From NCBI GenBank assembly GCA_022072055.1, contig JAJVIK010000001.1, positions 62,001 through 126,000 on the forward strand: a DNA stretch of 64,000 nt. Reading direction: 5' to 3'. The position numbers were made by a program, and so were the translations under genes. The notes under the pieces are model-generated. The model worked only from the letters and a program-made list of their open reading frames with translations, was not told the DNA's origin and did not search any database. This document shows positions 54,748-63,278 of the stretch, piece by piece; the first letter of the stretch is position 1, and each line of letters begins with the position of its first letter. The DNA is from a bacterium (lineage in GTDB: Bacteria; Hinthialibacterota; Hinthialibacteria; OLB16).

Positions 54748-55767
54748 CTACTCCTGGATCATCGGCTTCAGGACTTCCATCGCCCGGTCGGCCTCCCTGG
54801 CGACCGCATCGAGGAAAACCGGGAGAACGCGGATCGAGCGCCAGGCCAGAAGATCCTCCGGGACTTCGACATCTTCTCGCACGGGGAGCTGGCGCGAGGG
54901 GGAAAAGGCCATGCGCCTTTCCACCTCCGGATCAAGCAGCGCCTCCACAAACTCCCGCGCGGCTTCCGGGTGCGGACACTTGGCGAGAATCGCCACCGTG
55001 TTCGGGATCAGCAGGGTCCCCTCCCCTTCCGAATCAAACGGAACCGCATCGATGGGGCGCCCCTCCAGCTTCATCCGGAAGACATCATCGGTGTCCGTGA
55101 GCCCAAGCGGAAAGGCCCCTTCCGCCACCAGGCGCGCGACTTCCCCATTGCTCCGCACAATCCGAAACCGCTCTTTCCAGCGAGCCATCAGCGAGGTGAA
55201 CGGGGGTTCTCCCATCCGCGCCAAAAGGGCCGCGCAGTGGGTCCCGGTAGTGCCGAACATCGGGTTCGCCCAGATCACTCGCCCCTTCCACTCCTCGCCA
55301 AGCAATGCGGTGACCGACCGCGGAACCTTCGCGGCCTCGACCAAGCTTGGATTGAAAGCCAGAACACGGGCGCGCGCCGAAAGCCCGGTCCAAAAGCCTT
55401 CCGGGTCCTTGAAGCGCTCCGGAATCTGTTTGGACATCCTCGGCCGGTAACTGTCCAGAAGTCCCTTTTCCTTTAGGAGCAAGGTTCTTGAGAACTCTCC
55501 GTTCCAAAAGACATCCGCCCGAGGTCTCGACGCCTCCTGGATCAGTCTCAGGTACAACCCGGTGGTCTTGGTCGCCTCGGAGTCAAAGACAGGAAGGACA
55601 TCCAGCCCGGTTTGTTGCTCGATCCACGAGAAGATCTCCGTGGACAGGACCTCATCCACCGAGGTGTACACCACAACCTGTCGGGGATCCTGGCCCCAGG
55701 TCGGGCGCGGCGACAAGCACATGGCGACAGTCACGACAACCCAGCAAACGGATCGCCTCTGGGTCAT
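54748..55767 (-). CDS. Periplasmic solute-binding protein (iron/Fbp-like ABC family)
   Basis: A signal peptide (CWVVVTVAMCLSPRPTWGQ) precedes a type 2 periplasmic binding fold: VVVYTSVDEVLSTEIFSWIE at the start, VLPVFDSEATKTTGLYLRL, ADVFWNGEFSRTLLL, KGRVIWANPMFGTTGTH and IPNTVAILAKCPHPEAAREF. This matches ferric or thiamine-type substrate-binding proteins. No ABC permease or ATPase gene is next to it, which is unusual. It follows the HEAT-repeat lipoprotein gene by 3 bp. Confidence 0.87.
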   Translation of the reverse strand: MTQRRSVCWVVVTVAMCLSPRPTWGQDPRQVVVYTSVDEVLSTEIFSWIEQQTGLDVLPVFDSEATKTTGLYLRLIQEASRPRADVFWNGEFSRTLLLKEKGLLDSYRPRMSKQIPERFKDPEGFWTGLSARARVLAFNPSLVEAAKVPRSVTALLGEEWKGRVIWANPMFGTTGTHCAALLARMGEPPFTSLMARWKERFRIVRSNGEVARLVAEGAFPLGLTDTDDVFRMKLEGRPIDAVPFDSEGEGTLLIPNTVAILAKCPHPEAAREFVEALLDPEVERRMAFSPSRQLPVREDVEVPEDLLAWRSIRVLPVFLDAVAREADRAMEVLKPMIQE

Positions 55768-55770
55768 TCC

Positions 55771-56286
55771 CTACTCCTCCCAAGCTTCGTCGGTGAGTCC
55801 GAGTCGGATCAGGGCTTCGGCCGCGGCTTCCCGAACCACCAAGCTCTTGTCCCCTCGATGCACTCGTTCGAGATCCTCCTCAATCTCGCGGCAGCCCAAG
55901 CGGCCGCACGCCTCGGCGGCATGGAATCGGACATCCTCGGAGGAATCCTCGAGCAGCGCCGCCACGCTCCCAATCCGGGGGAAGCAGCGGAGCTCAAGCC
56001 CCTCGGAGGGACGTTTCCAGTGGGACAGTTCCTCCAACGCTCGTGCCGCTTGGTCATCCGACACCCGGCGCACTCCCGATTTGGCGCGCAAATCCAGAAT
56101 CGAAACCAGCTTTTCGATTCGTTCGGGTGAAGGTGACTGGCTGGCCGACCGCTCAACTCGTGCGGGGTCATGAACGAGTGTCTCCAGAGGGGTTTCCTGG
56201 CGGAGATAACACCCACCCAGGAGGGCAAGAAGGAGACATGGAATCACCTTCGCGGGCAGCTCGGGGGCGTTTCCTGACAATTCCAT
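55771..56286 (-). CDS. HEAT-repeat lipoprotein
   Basis: A lipoprotein signal is visible (KVIPCLLLALLGGC, lipobox LLGGC). The C-terminal half contains HEAT-type helical repeats (AALLEDSSEDVRFHAAEACG and VVREAAAEALIRLGL). The role is unknown. The gene lies 3 bp from the solute-binding protein start, so the two are probably made together; it may be the membrane anchor or recruiter for the binding protein. A promoter-like element of the divergent operon overlaps its 5' end, so the start could instead be the GTG at V14. Confidence 0.7.
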   Translation of the reverse strand: MELSGNAPELPAKVIPCLLLALLGGCYLRQETPLETLVHDPARVERSASQSPSPERIEKLVSILDLRAKSGVRRVSDDQAARALEELSHWKRPSEGLELRCFPRIGSVAALLEDSSEDVRFHAAEACGRLGCREIEEDLERVHRGDKSLVVREAAAEALIRLGLTDEAWEE

Positions 56287-56302
56287 CGCGCTGTGCTAGC
56301 TT
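56274..56302 (+). promoter_or_regulatory. Possible extended -10 promoter for the lipid-type operon
   Basis: CTGACA (5 of 6 consensus positions) is followed after 17 bases by TAGCTT, with TG directly upstream (TGCTAGCTT). It lies about 85-110 bp upstream of the chosen start of the SCP2-hydrolase gene and at the 5' end of the divergent lipoprotein gene. Confidence 0.35.
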
Positions 56303-56385
56303 CTTTCAATCCGTGGAGGAACGCCTTCATTGTGGTGAAGGCGATCAGTATTTCAAGGTCGAAGCGGTCGGGGAAGGGGTGTCCG

Positions 56386-57480
56386 TTGCACGGTGAATCC
56401 GAGGCGGTGAGGCGTTACTTCACTCACTTCCTTCCCCAATACGCCGGAAAGCAGTGGGTGGAGGGCTTGGCCGCGGTCTCGGCCCTGATCGGCTTCCGCG
56501 TGGATGGTCCCGACTCCACTCAAGCCTGGGCGATCCGACTCGAAAAGGGCTGTGTCACGGAGATTCTCCCCGGCAGCGACAGCCGCCCCGAGGTCTCGTA
56601 CCAGGTGAGCGAGGAGACCTTCCTGCAGGTGTCCGGAGGGACCTTGCGCGCGGAAGAGGCTTTTCTGCGGGGGCGAGTGAAGATTCAGGGTGGCCTCCTC
56701 AAAGGGCTGAAGCTCGCCGCGCTCCTCCAGAAGTTCTTCCGGGATCACCCTTATCCCGTGGCCGCGCTCCATCAGATCGACATGCGCGAGGGCCGGCCCG
56801 CGCCGGAGCTCGACACCGCGGGCGTGGTGGAGGAGATCGGAGCCGTGGAGGCGTCCGGACGCTCGATTCCACTCCGATTGGTTTACCCGGAACGGGGAGC
56901 GGCGGAGCGGAAGATCCTGCTCGCGCCCCCGCACCCGCTCTTGGGAGCCACGGTGGACAACCCCACACTCCGCTCGCTTTCGCTGGATCTGGCGAGAGCC
57001 GGGATGTTCGCGGCGCGCTTCGGGTATTCGTTCGATGCGGCCACGACCGAGGCGGGGGCGGTGGAGACTTTTTGGAACACTTCAGACACGCTGAACCGCC
57101 TGGGGCTTCCCGACCTGCTCGCGGCATGGGACTGGCTTGCCGAGCAGCCGCCGAGGGGCTCAGGCGGGATGGCTTTGATTGGGTATTCGTATGGCGCGCA
57201 GCTCGCGCTGTGGGCCTTGGATCGCGCCGCCCCAGAGAGGTTTGTCCTGATGGCCCCGGTGGTTTCCCAGCTCGGTCCCGAGCGGCTTTCCGCGAAGGTT
57301 CCCACGCTCCTGGTGCATGGGGATGGGGACTTCGCCACCGCGAGCCATGAATTCGCCGCGATGGAAAAGGACCTGCCGCCCGGCTCAAGACGGGCTGAGC
57401 TCCGCGGAGCGGATCACTTCTTCCAGGGGTGCGGAGACTCCCTTTCCAAGGCAATCCTCCAGCACCTTACCGAGCGCTGA
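56386..57480 (+). CDS. SCP2 sterol-binding domain - alpha/beta hydrolase fusion
   Basis: The track start at 56293 is 7 bp from a divergent gene, leaving no promoter. I prefer the in-frame TTG at 56386, which has AGGGG upstream. Residues about 10-140 form an SCP2-like lipid-binding domain (FRVDGPDSTQAWAIRLEKGC, SYQVSEETFLQVSGGTLRAE, FLRGRVKIQGG). From about 155 an alpha/beta hydrolase follows. Its nucleophile elbow is IGYSYGAQLALW, the acid is in LVHGDGDFATAS, and the histidine is in GADHFFQG. The catalytic triad is therefore present. The fusion suggests a lipid or fatty-acyl ester substrate handed from one domain to the other. It is the first gene of a tight five-gene operon. Confidence 0.82.
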   Translation: MHGESEAVRRYFTHFLPQYAGKQWVEGLAAVSALIGFRVDGPDSTQAWAIRLEKGCVTEILPGSDSRPEVSYQVSEETFLQVSGGTLRAEEAFLRGRVKIQGGLLKGLKLAALLQKFFRDHPYPVAALHQIDMREGRPAPELDTAGVVEEIGAVEASGRSIPLRLVYPERGAAERKILLAPPHPLLGATVDNPTLRSLSLDLARAGMFAARFGYSFDAATTEAGAVETFWNTSDTLNRLGLPDLLAAWDWLAEQPPRGSGGMALIGYSYGAQLALWALDRAAPERFVLMAPVVSQLGPERLSAKVPTLLVHGDGDFATASHEFAAMEKDLPPGSRRAELRGADHFFQGCGDSLSKAILQHLTER

Positions 57481-57503
57481 TTCCATTGGTACCGGAAGCT
57501 CCC

Positions 57504-59669
57504 ATGCGATGGCATCCCTCCCGTTGGCGGCTCTGGCGCTTGTTCTTGAACCCCAGACTGGGTCTTGGAATCCTGGTGCTGATACTCCTACTTATGGCGG
57601 GCTTCCCGCGCCTGGTGTCGGACAACTCGATTGACCGCTGGCTCCGCTACTCGGAAAGCGAGCGCGCCGACCGAACGCTATTCCGGAAAGCCTTCGGCTC
57701 GGATGATTTCATCCTGGTCGCGCTGGAGGAGGCAGCGACGGAGGAGGAGACCTCTCGCCCTCTCATCGCATCCCTCAAGTCGGTGCTCGAACAGAACCTG
57801 CCGGAAGCGGAGGTGGTGACCCCTTACGACCTGGAGTTCCGTGGGCAGGGGGGCCTGCCGCGGTCTCTCTCGCTCGGCTCCCCCACCCATTCGGAATCAC
57901 CGGATTCACTCGGGACTTCGCTCCTGTTCAACCCCAAGAGTCACTCTCTTGGGGTCTTGCTCTTCCCGGAGAGGGAGCGCTTCGAGCGGGTCGAGGTGGA
58001 GGTTGTCCGAGAGGTTGTCGAGAGAATGCTCGCGGGTCGAACCTGGCATCTCGCGGGCCCTTCGGTATTCAATGAAGCTTTGTCGAAACTTGGGGAATCC
58101 AACGAACGTCGCCTGTATCCGTTTGTGGGCGCGCTCCTGGTGATCGCGGTCGCGGTTGTGTTCCGGTCGCTCTGGCTGGGGCTCCTTGCCTCGCTGTCGG
58201 TCCTTCTGTGCGTGCTGGGGACTTATGGGCTTGCGGGGCTTGCGGGAATCCGGATCGACTTGGTTTCCGGTTCGCTCCCTCCGCTCCTGATGGTCATCTG
58301 CCTGACCTCGGCGATCCACTTGCTCAAGGCCTGGCAACGTTTGGGGGGGAGCGCGCGAAGGAATGCCCTTCCGCGAGCGCTCAGGGAAACCTCCGTGCCC
58401 TCGTTCCTCGCGGCGGTCACCACGGCGGTGGGGTTCGGGTCCTTCGCGGGGAGCGATATCCCGGCGCTCTCGGGTATGGGAATCCTCGCGCCGTTCGGAG
58501 TGGTGTTAGGGTGGCTTGTGGTCTATTCCCTTCCCTCTCTGTCGCTTCGGTTCCCCGGCTTCCAGGCCCCCGCGCTCCGAGAGCGCGAAAAAGTGCAAGT
58601 CCGGGTCAGGCAGCTCGATCCGGTCACCCTGCGCCGGAGGGACCATCGCGCGCGCCTTACTCTTGTCTGTGCCTTCCTCTTGGTCGCGCCGGTGGGAATG
58701 CTCTGCGGGCGTCTCTCCTTTGAATCCAATCCCCTTCTCTTCTTCAAGGAGAGTCACCCCCTTCCGACCGCGTACCGGACCATCGAATCTCATCTGATCG
58801 GACTATCCCCCATCGAGGCGGCGATTCATCGAAAGGGATTTGACATGCCCGTCCTGCTTAAGGCCGAGGACCGTCTCCGCGCCCTTCCGGAGGTTGTCCG
58901 GGTCTTTGGCGCGCCGGACCTCGCGGGCCCGATCTTGAGGGGAGCTGCTCCACCGCTCTCGGCTCAGGCTTCGGAGCATCCCCTGACCGAAAAATACGTG
59001 GACAACGAGGGCGATTATTTGCGGCTGACCGTGTTCGCGAAGACCCTTGGGAGCTCCGCTTACACCGACCTCTTGGAGCGGGTGGATCGAATCCTTGACG
59101 AAGAGCTGGGGGAAGGATCGATTGCCGCCCTCACCGGCGTGGTCCCGACCGTGGTGCGCGCGCAGGATTATTTGTTGCGCTCCCAATTCCAGGGTCTGGG
59201 AACAGCGAGCCTGGTCATCTTTCTGCTCACCCTCGTCGGACTCAGGTCGATCGGCTCCACGCTGATTTTCATGATCCCCAATATCGCCCCGGTCCTGGTT
59301 CTCCTTGCGCTTCTCGCCCTGTTCGGGGTGTCGCTGGATGTCGGGACGATCATGGTGGCGAGTGTCACGCTCGGAATCGCGGTGGATGACAGTTATCATG
59401 TCCTGTGGGCCTTTGCGCGCGCGCGGCGCGCTGGCCTCGGGCGTTTCGCCTCGACCGACAAGGTCCGGGAGCGCCTCGGCGGGGCCATCTTCGGCGCGAC
59501 CGCCGCCAACTCCGCGGGGTTTCTGGTGTTGTGCCTTTCAACCTTCCCACCGATGCGCAATTTCGGGATTCTGGTCACGGCGGGATTGTGGCTCGCGCTC
59601 CTGGCGGAGTGGCTGCTCATGCCCGCGCTGCTGGCGGTGTGGCGTCCGAGGCTTTCCGTGGTGGAGTGA
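57504..59669 (+). CDS. RND-superfamily exporter (MMPL/HpnN-type)
   Basis: The start is the ATG at 57504, 23 bp after the SCP2-hydrolase stop. One N-terminal helix (LGILVLILLLMAGFPRL) is followed by a large extracytoplasmic loop, then helices (FVGALLVIAVAVVFRSLWLG and following) with TSAIHLLKAWQRLGG. The second half repeats the pattern (IFLLTLVGLRSIGSTLIFMI, VASVTLGIAVDDSYHVLWAF). VDDSYHVLWAF resembles the conserved proton-relay helix with Asp. About 721 residues and two symmetrical halves fit the MMPL/HpnN class, which moves lipids and hopanoids to the outer leaflet. The context of lipid-binding and acyl-activating genes supports a lipid role. Confidence 0.87.
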   Translation: MRWHPSRWRLWRLFLNPRLGLGILVLILLLMAGFPRLVSDNSIDRWLRYSESERADRTLFRKAFGSDDFILVALEEAATEEETSRPLIASLKSVLEQNLPEAEVVTPYDLEFRGQGGLPRSLSLGSPTHSESPDSLGTSLLFNPKSHSLGVLLFPERERFERVEVEVVREVVERMLAGRTWHLAGPSVFNEALSKLGESNERRLYPFVGALLVIAVAVVFRSLWLGLLASLSVLLCVLGTYGLAGLAGIRIDLVSGSLPPLLMVICLTSAIHLLKAWQRLGGSARRNALPRALRETSVPSFLAAVTTAVGFGSFAGSDIPALSGMGILAPFGVVLGWLVVYSLPSLSLRFPGFQAPALREREKVQVRVRQLDPVTLRRRDHRARLTLVCAFLLVAPVGMLCGRLSFESNPLLFFKESHPLPTAYRTIESHLIGLSPIEAAIHRKGFDMPVLLKAEDRLRALPEVVRVFGAPDLAGPILRGAAPPLSAQASEHPLTEKYVDNEGDYLRLTVFAKTLGSSAYTDLLERVDRILDEELGEGSIAALTGVVPTVVRAQDYLLRSQFQGLGTASLVIFLLTLVGLRSIGSTLIFMIPNIAPVLVLLALLALFGVSLDVGTIMVASVTLGIAVDDSYHVLWAFARARRAGLGRFASTDKVRERLGGAIFGATAANSAGFLVLCLSTFPPMRNFGILVTAGLWLALLAEWLLMPALLAVWRPRLSVVE

Positions 59670-59674
59670 GGGCC

Positions 59675-60757
59675 ATGAACAACACGCTCATAAATCCCTC
59701 CATCCCAGAGCTCATGCAGCTCCATTTCGATCCCAAGTGGGGCGCGCCATTCTGGCTGGATCGTCGCGGATCACTCGGATTCGATCCGCGACGGGAGGTC
59801 ATGAGCGAGGGGGACCTTTTCCGGTTCGGGCCCTTTCCGGAAGAGGAGATCCGTCACGGCCCCTCGCTCCGGTTTGTCCCCCGGCGCTTTCATGAAGAGG
59901 TCTGCAATCTGGTCTTGTCTGAAACGGGTGGGGCCACGGGACACCCGAAGCGTGTCTATTTCAGCCAAGACGAATTCCGCGCCGGATTCATCGACCCCTT
60001 TGTTTTGGTTGCCAAGCAGCTGGGTTGGCCGACGGGGGCGCGCTGGCTCTTTGTCGGACCGACCGGACCCCACATCATCGGGCAGGTGCTTGATCCGATT
60101 TGCCGGGAGCTCGGATCCCCGCCTCCCTTTCGGGTCGACTTCGATCCCCGCTGGGCAAGGAAGCTGGTGGAAGGATCGGTGGCCCGGGAGCGCTATCTTG
60201 AACACATTGTCGCTCAGGCCATGGACATCCTGGAGCGCGAGGAGGTGGGGGTCTTGTTCGCCACCCCCCCCACGCTCAAGCGTCTCGCCGAACGGATGAC
60301 GGACGAGGCTCGAGCGCAAGTCCGAGGGGTCCACTATGGCGGAACCGCGGTTTCCCCCGAGGAGCGCCGGGCGTTCGAGGAGGAGGCTTTTCCAAAAGCG
60401 GTTCACCTTTCCGGATATGGGAACAGCTTGGTGGGGGTGGCTTTTGAGGCGGACCCACGCCGAGAAGGCCCGCTGCGGTACTACCCTTCCGCGCCCAGGC
60501 ACCGCTTGCGCGTTGTGGCCCTGGAGGGAGGAAGCCGGGAGGAGCGACTGAGGGCAGCTGTCCCACCGGGCGAGTCCGGCCAGGTGGTTGTGAGTCGCCT
60601 GGATCGAACCTGTTTCATCCCCAACCTCTTTGAGCGTGACCGGGCCGAGCCGGTCGCTCCGAGCGAAGCGGCCAAGGCGCTTGGCTGGGACTTTCCTGGC
60701 ATTCACAACCCCCACCCGCTATCCTTAGGAGATTCCGCTCCCTCGGGACTGTATTGA
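59675..60757 (+). CDS. ANL-superfamily adenylating enzyme (PaaK/LuxE-like)
   Basis: The ATG at 59675 lies 5 bp after the RND stop. The P-loop-like motif is SETGGATGHPKRVYFS. It is followed by VGPTGPHIIGQ, VHYGGTAVSPEE and the GYGNSLVGVAF motif equivalent to the family YGxTE, then GQVVVSRLD. It is about 360 residues, so it is shorter than acyl-CoA ligases and closer to PaaK/LuxE acyl-activating proteins. The final C-terminal subdomain may be reduced. It probably activates a fatty acid with ATP for transfer by another operon member. The acceptor is unknown. Confidence 0.8.
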   Translation: MNNTLINPSIPELMQLHFDPKWGAPFWLDRRGSLGFDPRREVMSEGDLFRFGPFPEEEIRHGPSLRFVPRRFHEEVCNLVLSETGGATGHPKRVYFSQDEFRAGFIDPFVLVAKQLGWPTGARWLFVGPTGPHIIGQVLDPICRELGSPPPFRVDFDPRWARKLVEGSVARERYLEHIVAQAMDILEREEVGVLFATPPTLKRLAERMTDEARAQVRGVHYGGTAVSPEERRAFEEEAFPKAVHLSGYGNSLVGVAFEADPRREGPLRYYPSAPRHRLRVVALEGGSREERLRAAVPPGESGQVVVSRLDRTCFIPNLFERDRAEPVAPSEAAKALGWDFPGIHNPHPLSLGDSAPSGLY

Positions 60758-62313
60758 TGTCGCGCTTCCGCTCCGTGGCCCTATTCGTGGCGGCATTGGC
60801 CGTTGCAGCCTCCCCTGTTATCGCTCTTGGGGAGGGATCCGGGGACTCCGCGCTCGATCTGGTCCTCCTTTGCCGAGATCAGTTTCACAAGGAGGGGCTT
60901 GCCGATTCCCACCTGCGTGTTCCTCGCTCCGCGCCGTGGCTTGCACTCCGCGAGGGGGATATCCGGGGCTTGGAGGGTCATCTCGCGGAGGGAAACCTGG
61001 ACGACGAGGACCTTCCGGCCTGGATTCGGGAGTGGAGCGCGCACGCCGGGCGTTCCGCGCGGAAGCTCGCCGACCGTCTCACCCCGGAGGGGCGCGCGGC
61101 GCTCCGCGAGAGGATGGGGCCTCTCCATCATCAGGGGGATTTCGCGCGGGAGATCCTCTCGGCTTACCTCAACCTCGGGGAACGCGAGGCGCGCCGTTTC
61201 CGGTCACTTCCGGCAGGGGACCGTCGCGAATGGGTCGAGAAGACGCTCGATGAGCTGGAGCCTTCGATCAAGACCAAGGGCAGATTCGCGAGAAAGATCG
61301 CGCTCGCTCCCCTCTCCCCGTTCGTGTATGGCTGGATGGGACAGCATATCCTTCGCGAGTACTATGGACCCAAGACACCGGAATTCGAGCAATACATCGT
61401 TTACTCCCCGGCGTTGAAATCACTTGCGGGCGACCCAAAGTCGGACCGCTTGGAGTCGCTGCTCTCCCGCTACTCTCCGATCATTGTCCAGGAGATTCCG
61501 AAGGAACCGGACTACCCTCCCACCGATGACCTGATCGGGCGGCTTGTGTGGAGGAAAGGTCCGGAGGGGGGGGTGGTCCTCGAGCCGGATGTACGACGTC
61601 CGGCGGTCTACGCTTACGCGCAACGTCGGCGGATCGGGGGCGAGGATCTGATCCAACTGATCTACACCCATTGGTACGCTGAACACCCGCCGCTCAAGTT
61701 CGCGGATGCCGAGGCGGGGAAGCTGGAGGGGCTGACTATCCGGATCACGCTGGACACCCGGAAGCGCCCGCTGGTTTACGAAACCATTTATGATTGCGGG
61801 TGCTATCACCGGATGTATGTCAGCCGCCGCCTGGAGACCCTCGCGCGCGAGAGATTCGGCGAGCCGCTTTCCGGCAAGACCTTTTCGATTGAAAAGAAGA
61901 CCCGGTTCAAGATTGATCTGGTGGTGTTGGATGCGCTCCGAGACCCGGAACCGGGCGAGCATCCGATCCTGTTCTGCTGGGCGGCCTACCATCTCCCGGG
62001 AAAGATTGCGCTGGGTCGGGTTGAGGAGTTTGCGAAGGGGAAACGGCTTGGAGAAAAGCGGTATGCGCTCTTGCCATACGCGGAACTCGAAAACTCGGAA
62101 TGGAACGGGATCTCACTTGGGGTCTTCAATCCTCAGGGCCTGATCTGGGGTGGCGGGCGAAGGGAGGGCTTGCTGCTCTCGCCCAGCGGGATTTATTACG
62201 CCGGGCATCCTCGTCAGCGTGGAACTCAGATGATCCATTTCGATCAAGAAGATTTCGAGGATCCGAACCTCTTCACCGAGCATCTTCGTTGGCCCGGAAT
62301 TCCCAAGGAGTGA
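60757..62313 (+). CDS. Exported protein of unknown function in the lipid-type operon
   Basis: The ATG at 60757 shares one base with the previous TGA; the track start at 60754 is a TTG. The signal peptide is SVALFVAALAVAASPVIALG. The protein (about 518 residues) has a helical N-terminal half, then a beta-rich part containing VYAYAQRRRIGGEDLIQLIY, YTHWYAEHPPL and a cysteine motif YDCGCYHRMYVS. The C-terminal part repeats aromatic segments (LLSPSGIYYAGHPRQRGTQM). I do not recognise a family. The Cys-His cluster could bind metal or heme (inference). It is translationally coupled to the ANL enzyme. Confidence 0.65.
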   Translation: MSRFRSVALFVAALAVAASPVIALGEGSGDSALDLVLLCRDQFHKEGLADSHLRVPRSAPWLALREGDIRGLEGHLAEGNLDDEDLPAWIREWSAHAGRSARKLADRLTPEGRAALRERMGPLHHQGDFAREILSAYLNLGEREARRFRSLPAGDRREWVEKTLDELEPSIKTKGRFARKIALAPLSPFVYGWMGQHILREYYGPKTPEFEQYIVYSPALKSLAGDPKSDRLESLLSRYSPIIVQEIPKEPDYPPTDDLIGRLVWRKGPEGGVVLEPDVRRPAVYAYAQRRRIGGEDLIQLIYTHWYAEHPPLKFADAEAGKLEGLTIRITLDTRKRPLVYETIYDCGCYHRMYVSRRLETLARERFGEPLSGKTFSIEKKTRFKIDLVVLDALRDPEPGEHPILFCWAAYHLPGKIALGRVEEFAKGKRLGEKRYALLPYAELENSEWNGISLGVFNPQGLIWGGGRREGLLLSPSGIYYAGHPRQRGTQMIHFDQEDFEDPNLFTEHLRWPGIPKE

Positions 62314-62325
62314 AGACCACCGCCC

Positions 62326-63162
62326 ATGTTCAATCGACTTGTTTACCTGCTCCTTTTCACCTTCTTTGCCTTCTCATCGCTTTCCGTGTACGGGCAGCAG
62401 AACCGGGTCTGGCCGGACGATGAAAAGAGGGGAACGAAACGAAAGCCCGCCGCCGTGCAGAAGTCTCCAGCGAATGTCGAGGAAGGCTCCCATACGCCGG
62501 AGGCTCGCCTTCAGAAGGCGGTGCGCCATTTTGACGAAAACGCCCTTGCGGTCCTGACCGAGGAACTGTCCGCGAATACCTTCGGGGAGGCCGAGTATAA
62601 GGTCGAACTTCTGCTCGCGAAATGCCATCTCGCGCGCTGTGATCTGAGGCGCTTCATGCGCAAAACTTATGACCTGGAGAAGAAACAGGACAAGGAATAT
62701 CGCAAAGAGGAGGCGGAGCTGGCCGAGGCGGGGCTTGTCCACGCTCAACGCGCGCTGGAGCTCGATCCCCGCTCCTCCGAGGCGCATCGGGTTGCCGGGG
62801 AGCTCTATATCCACGAGATCACCGGACCGATCGCGGGCTTCCGCTTTGGTCCGAAGGGCCGGACCGAGATCGAAAAGGCGATAGAATTGGACCCCAAGAA
62901 CCCGGAGGCGCGTCGGGCCATCGGCCTCATGTATCTCTACAACCCCGCCATCAACGGCGGCGATCCGAAGAAGGCCGCCGAAACCTTCGACTCCGTGGTG
63001 AAGATGGGCGGGGATGACCGGGCGTATGTGCTCGCCGGACGGGCGTACCTCAAGCTCGAGAACCTCTCCACCGCCAAGGAGCGCTTCGCGGCGGCGCTAA
63101 AGGCCAATCCGAAGAATGTGGAGGCCAAGGAGCTCTTGAAGCAGATGGAGGGAGGCAGGTGA
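62326..63162 (+). CDS. Exported TPR-repeat protein
   Basis: The signal is LVYLLLFTFFAFSSLSVYGQ. Helical TPR pairs are visible from about residue 60 to the end: ALAVLTEELSANTFGEAEYK, AQRALELDPRSSEAHRVAGE, IEKAIELDPKNPEARRAIGL and AKERFAAALKANPKNVEAKE. It starts 12 bp after the previous stop and is the last gene of the five-gene operon. It probably scaffolds the exported partner or a membrane complex. Confidence 0.82.
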   Translation: MFNRLVYLLLFTFFAFSSLSVYGQQNRVWPDDEKRGTKRKPAAVQKSPANVEEGSHTPEARLQKAVRHFDENALAVLTEELSANTFGEAEYKVELLLAKCHLARCDLRRFMRKTYDLEKKQDKEYRKEEAELAEAGLVHAQRALELDPRSSEAHRVAGELYIHEITGPIAGFRFGPKGRTEIEKAIELDPKNPEARRAIGLMYLYNPAINGGDPKKAAETFDSVVKMGGDDRAYVLAGRAYLKLENLSTAKERFAAALKANPKNVEAKELLKQMEGGR

Positions 63163-63227
63163 GGCAGGCTCGGAGGGGGAACGTTGGAGCGGCGCGCTCC
63201 GTCGCGTCCCGTTGCCGCGTAAGGATA

Positions 63228-63245
63228 GCCACGACTGAGCGTGGC
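63228..63245. repeat. GCCACG...CGTGGC hairpin repeat, copy 2
   Basis: GCCACG-ACTGAG-CGTGGC is followed by CCTCC. It corresponds to 38425-38444 with one loop change and a lost outer base pair. It sits between the convergent TPR gene and the right-edge gene and could serve as a terminator-like structure. Confidence 0.6.
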
Positions 63246-63278
63246 CCTCCAATCAGCGACAACATGGCGCCCCTGTTC

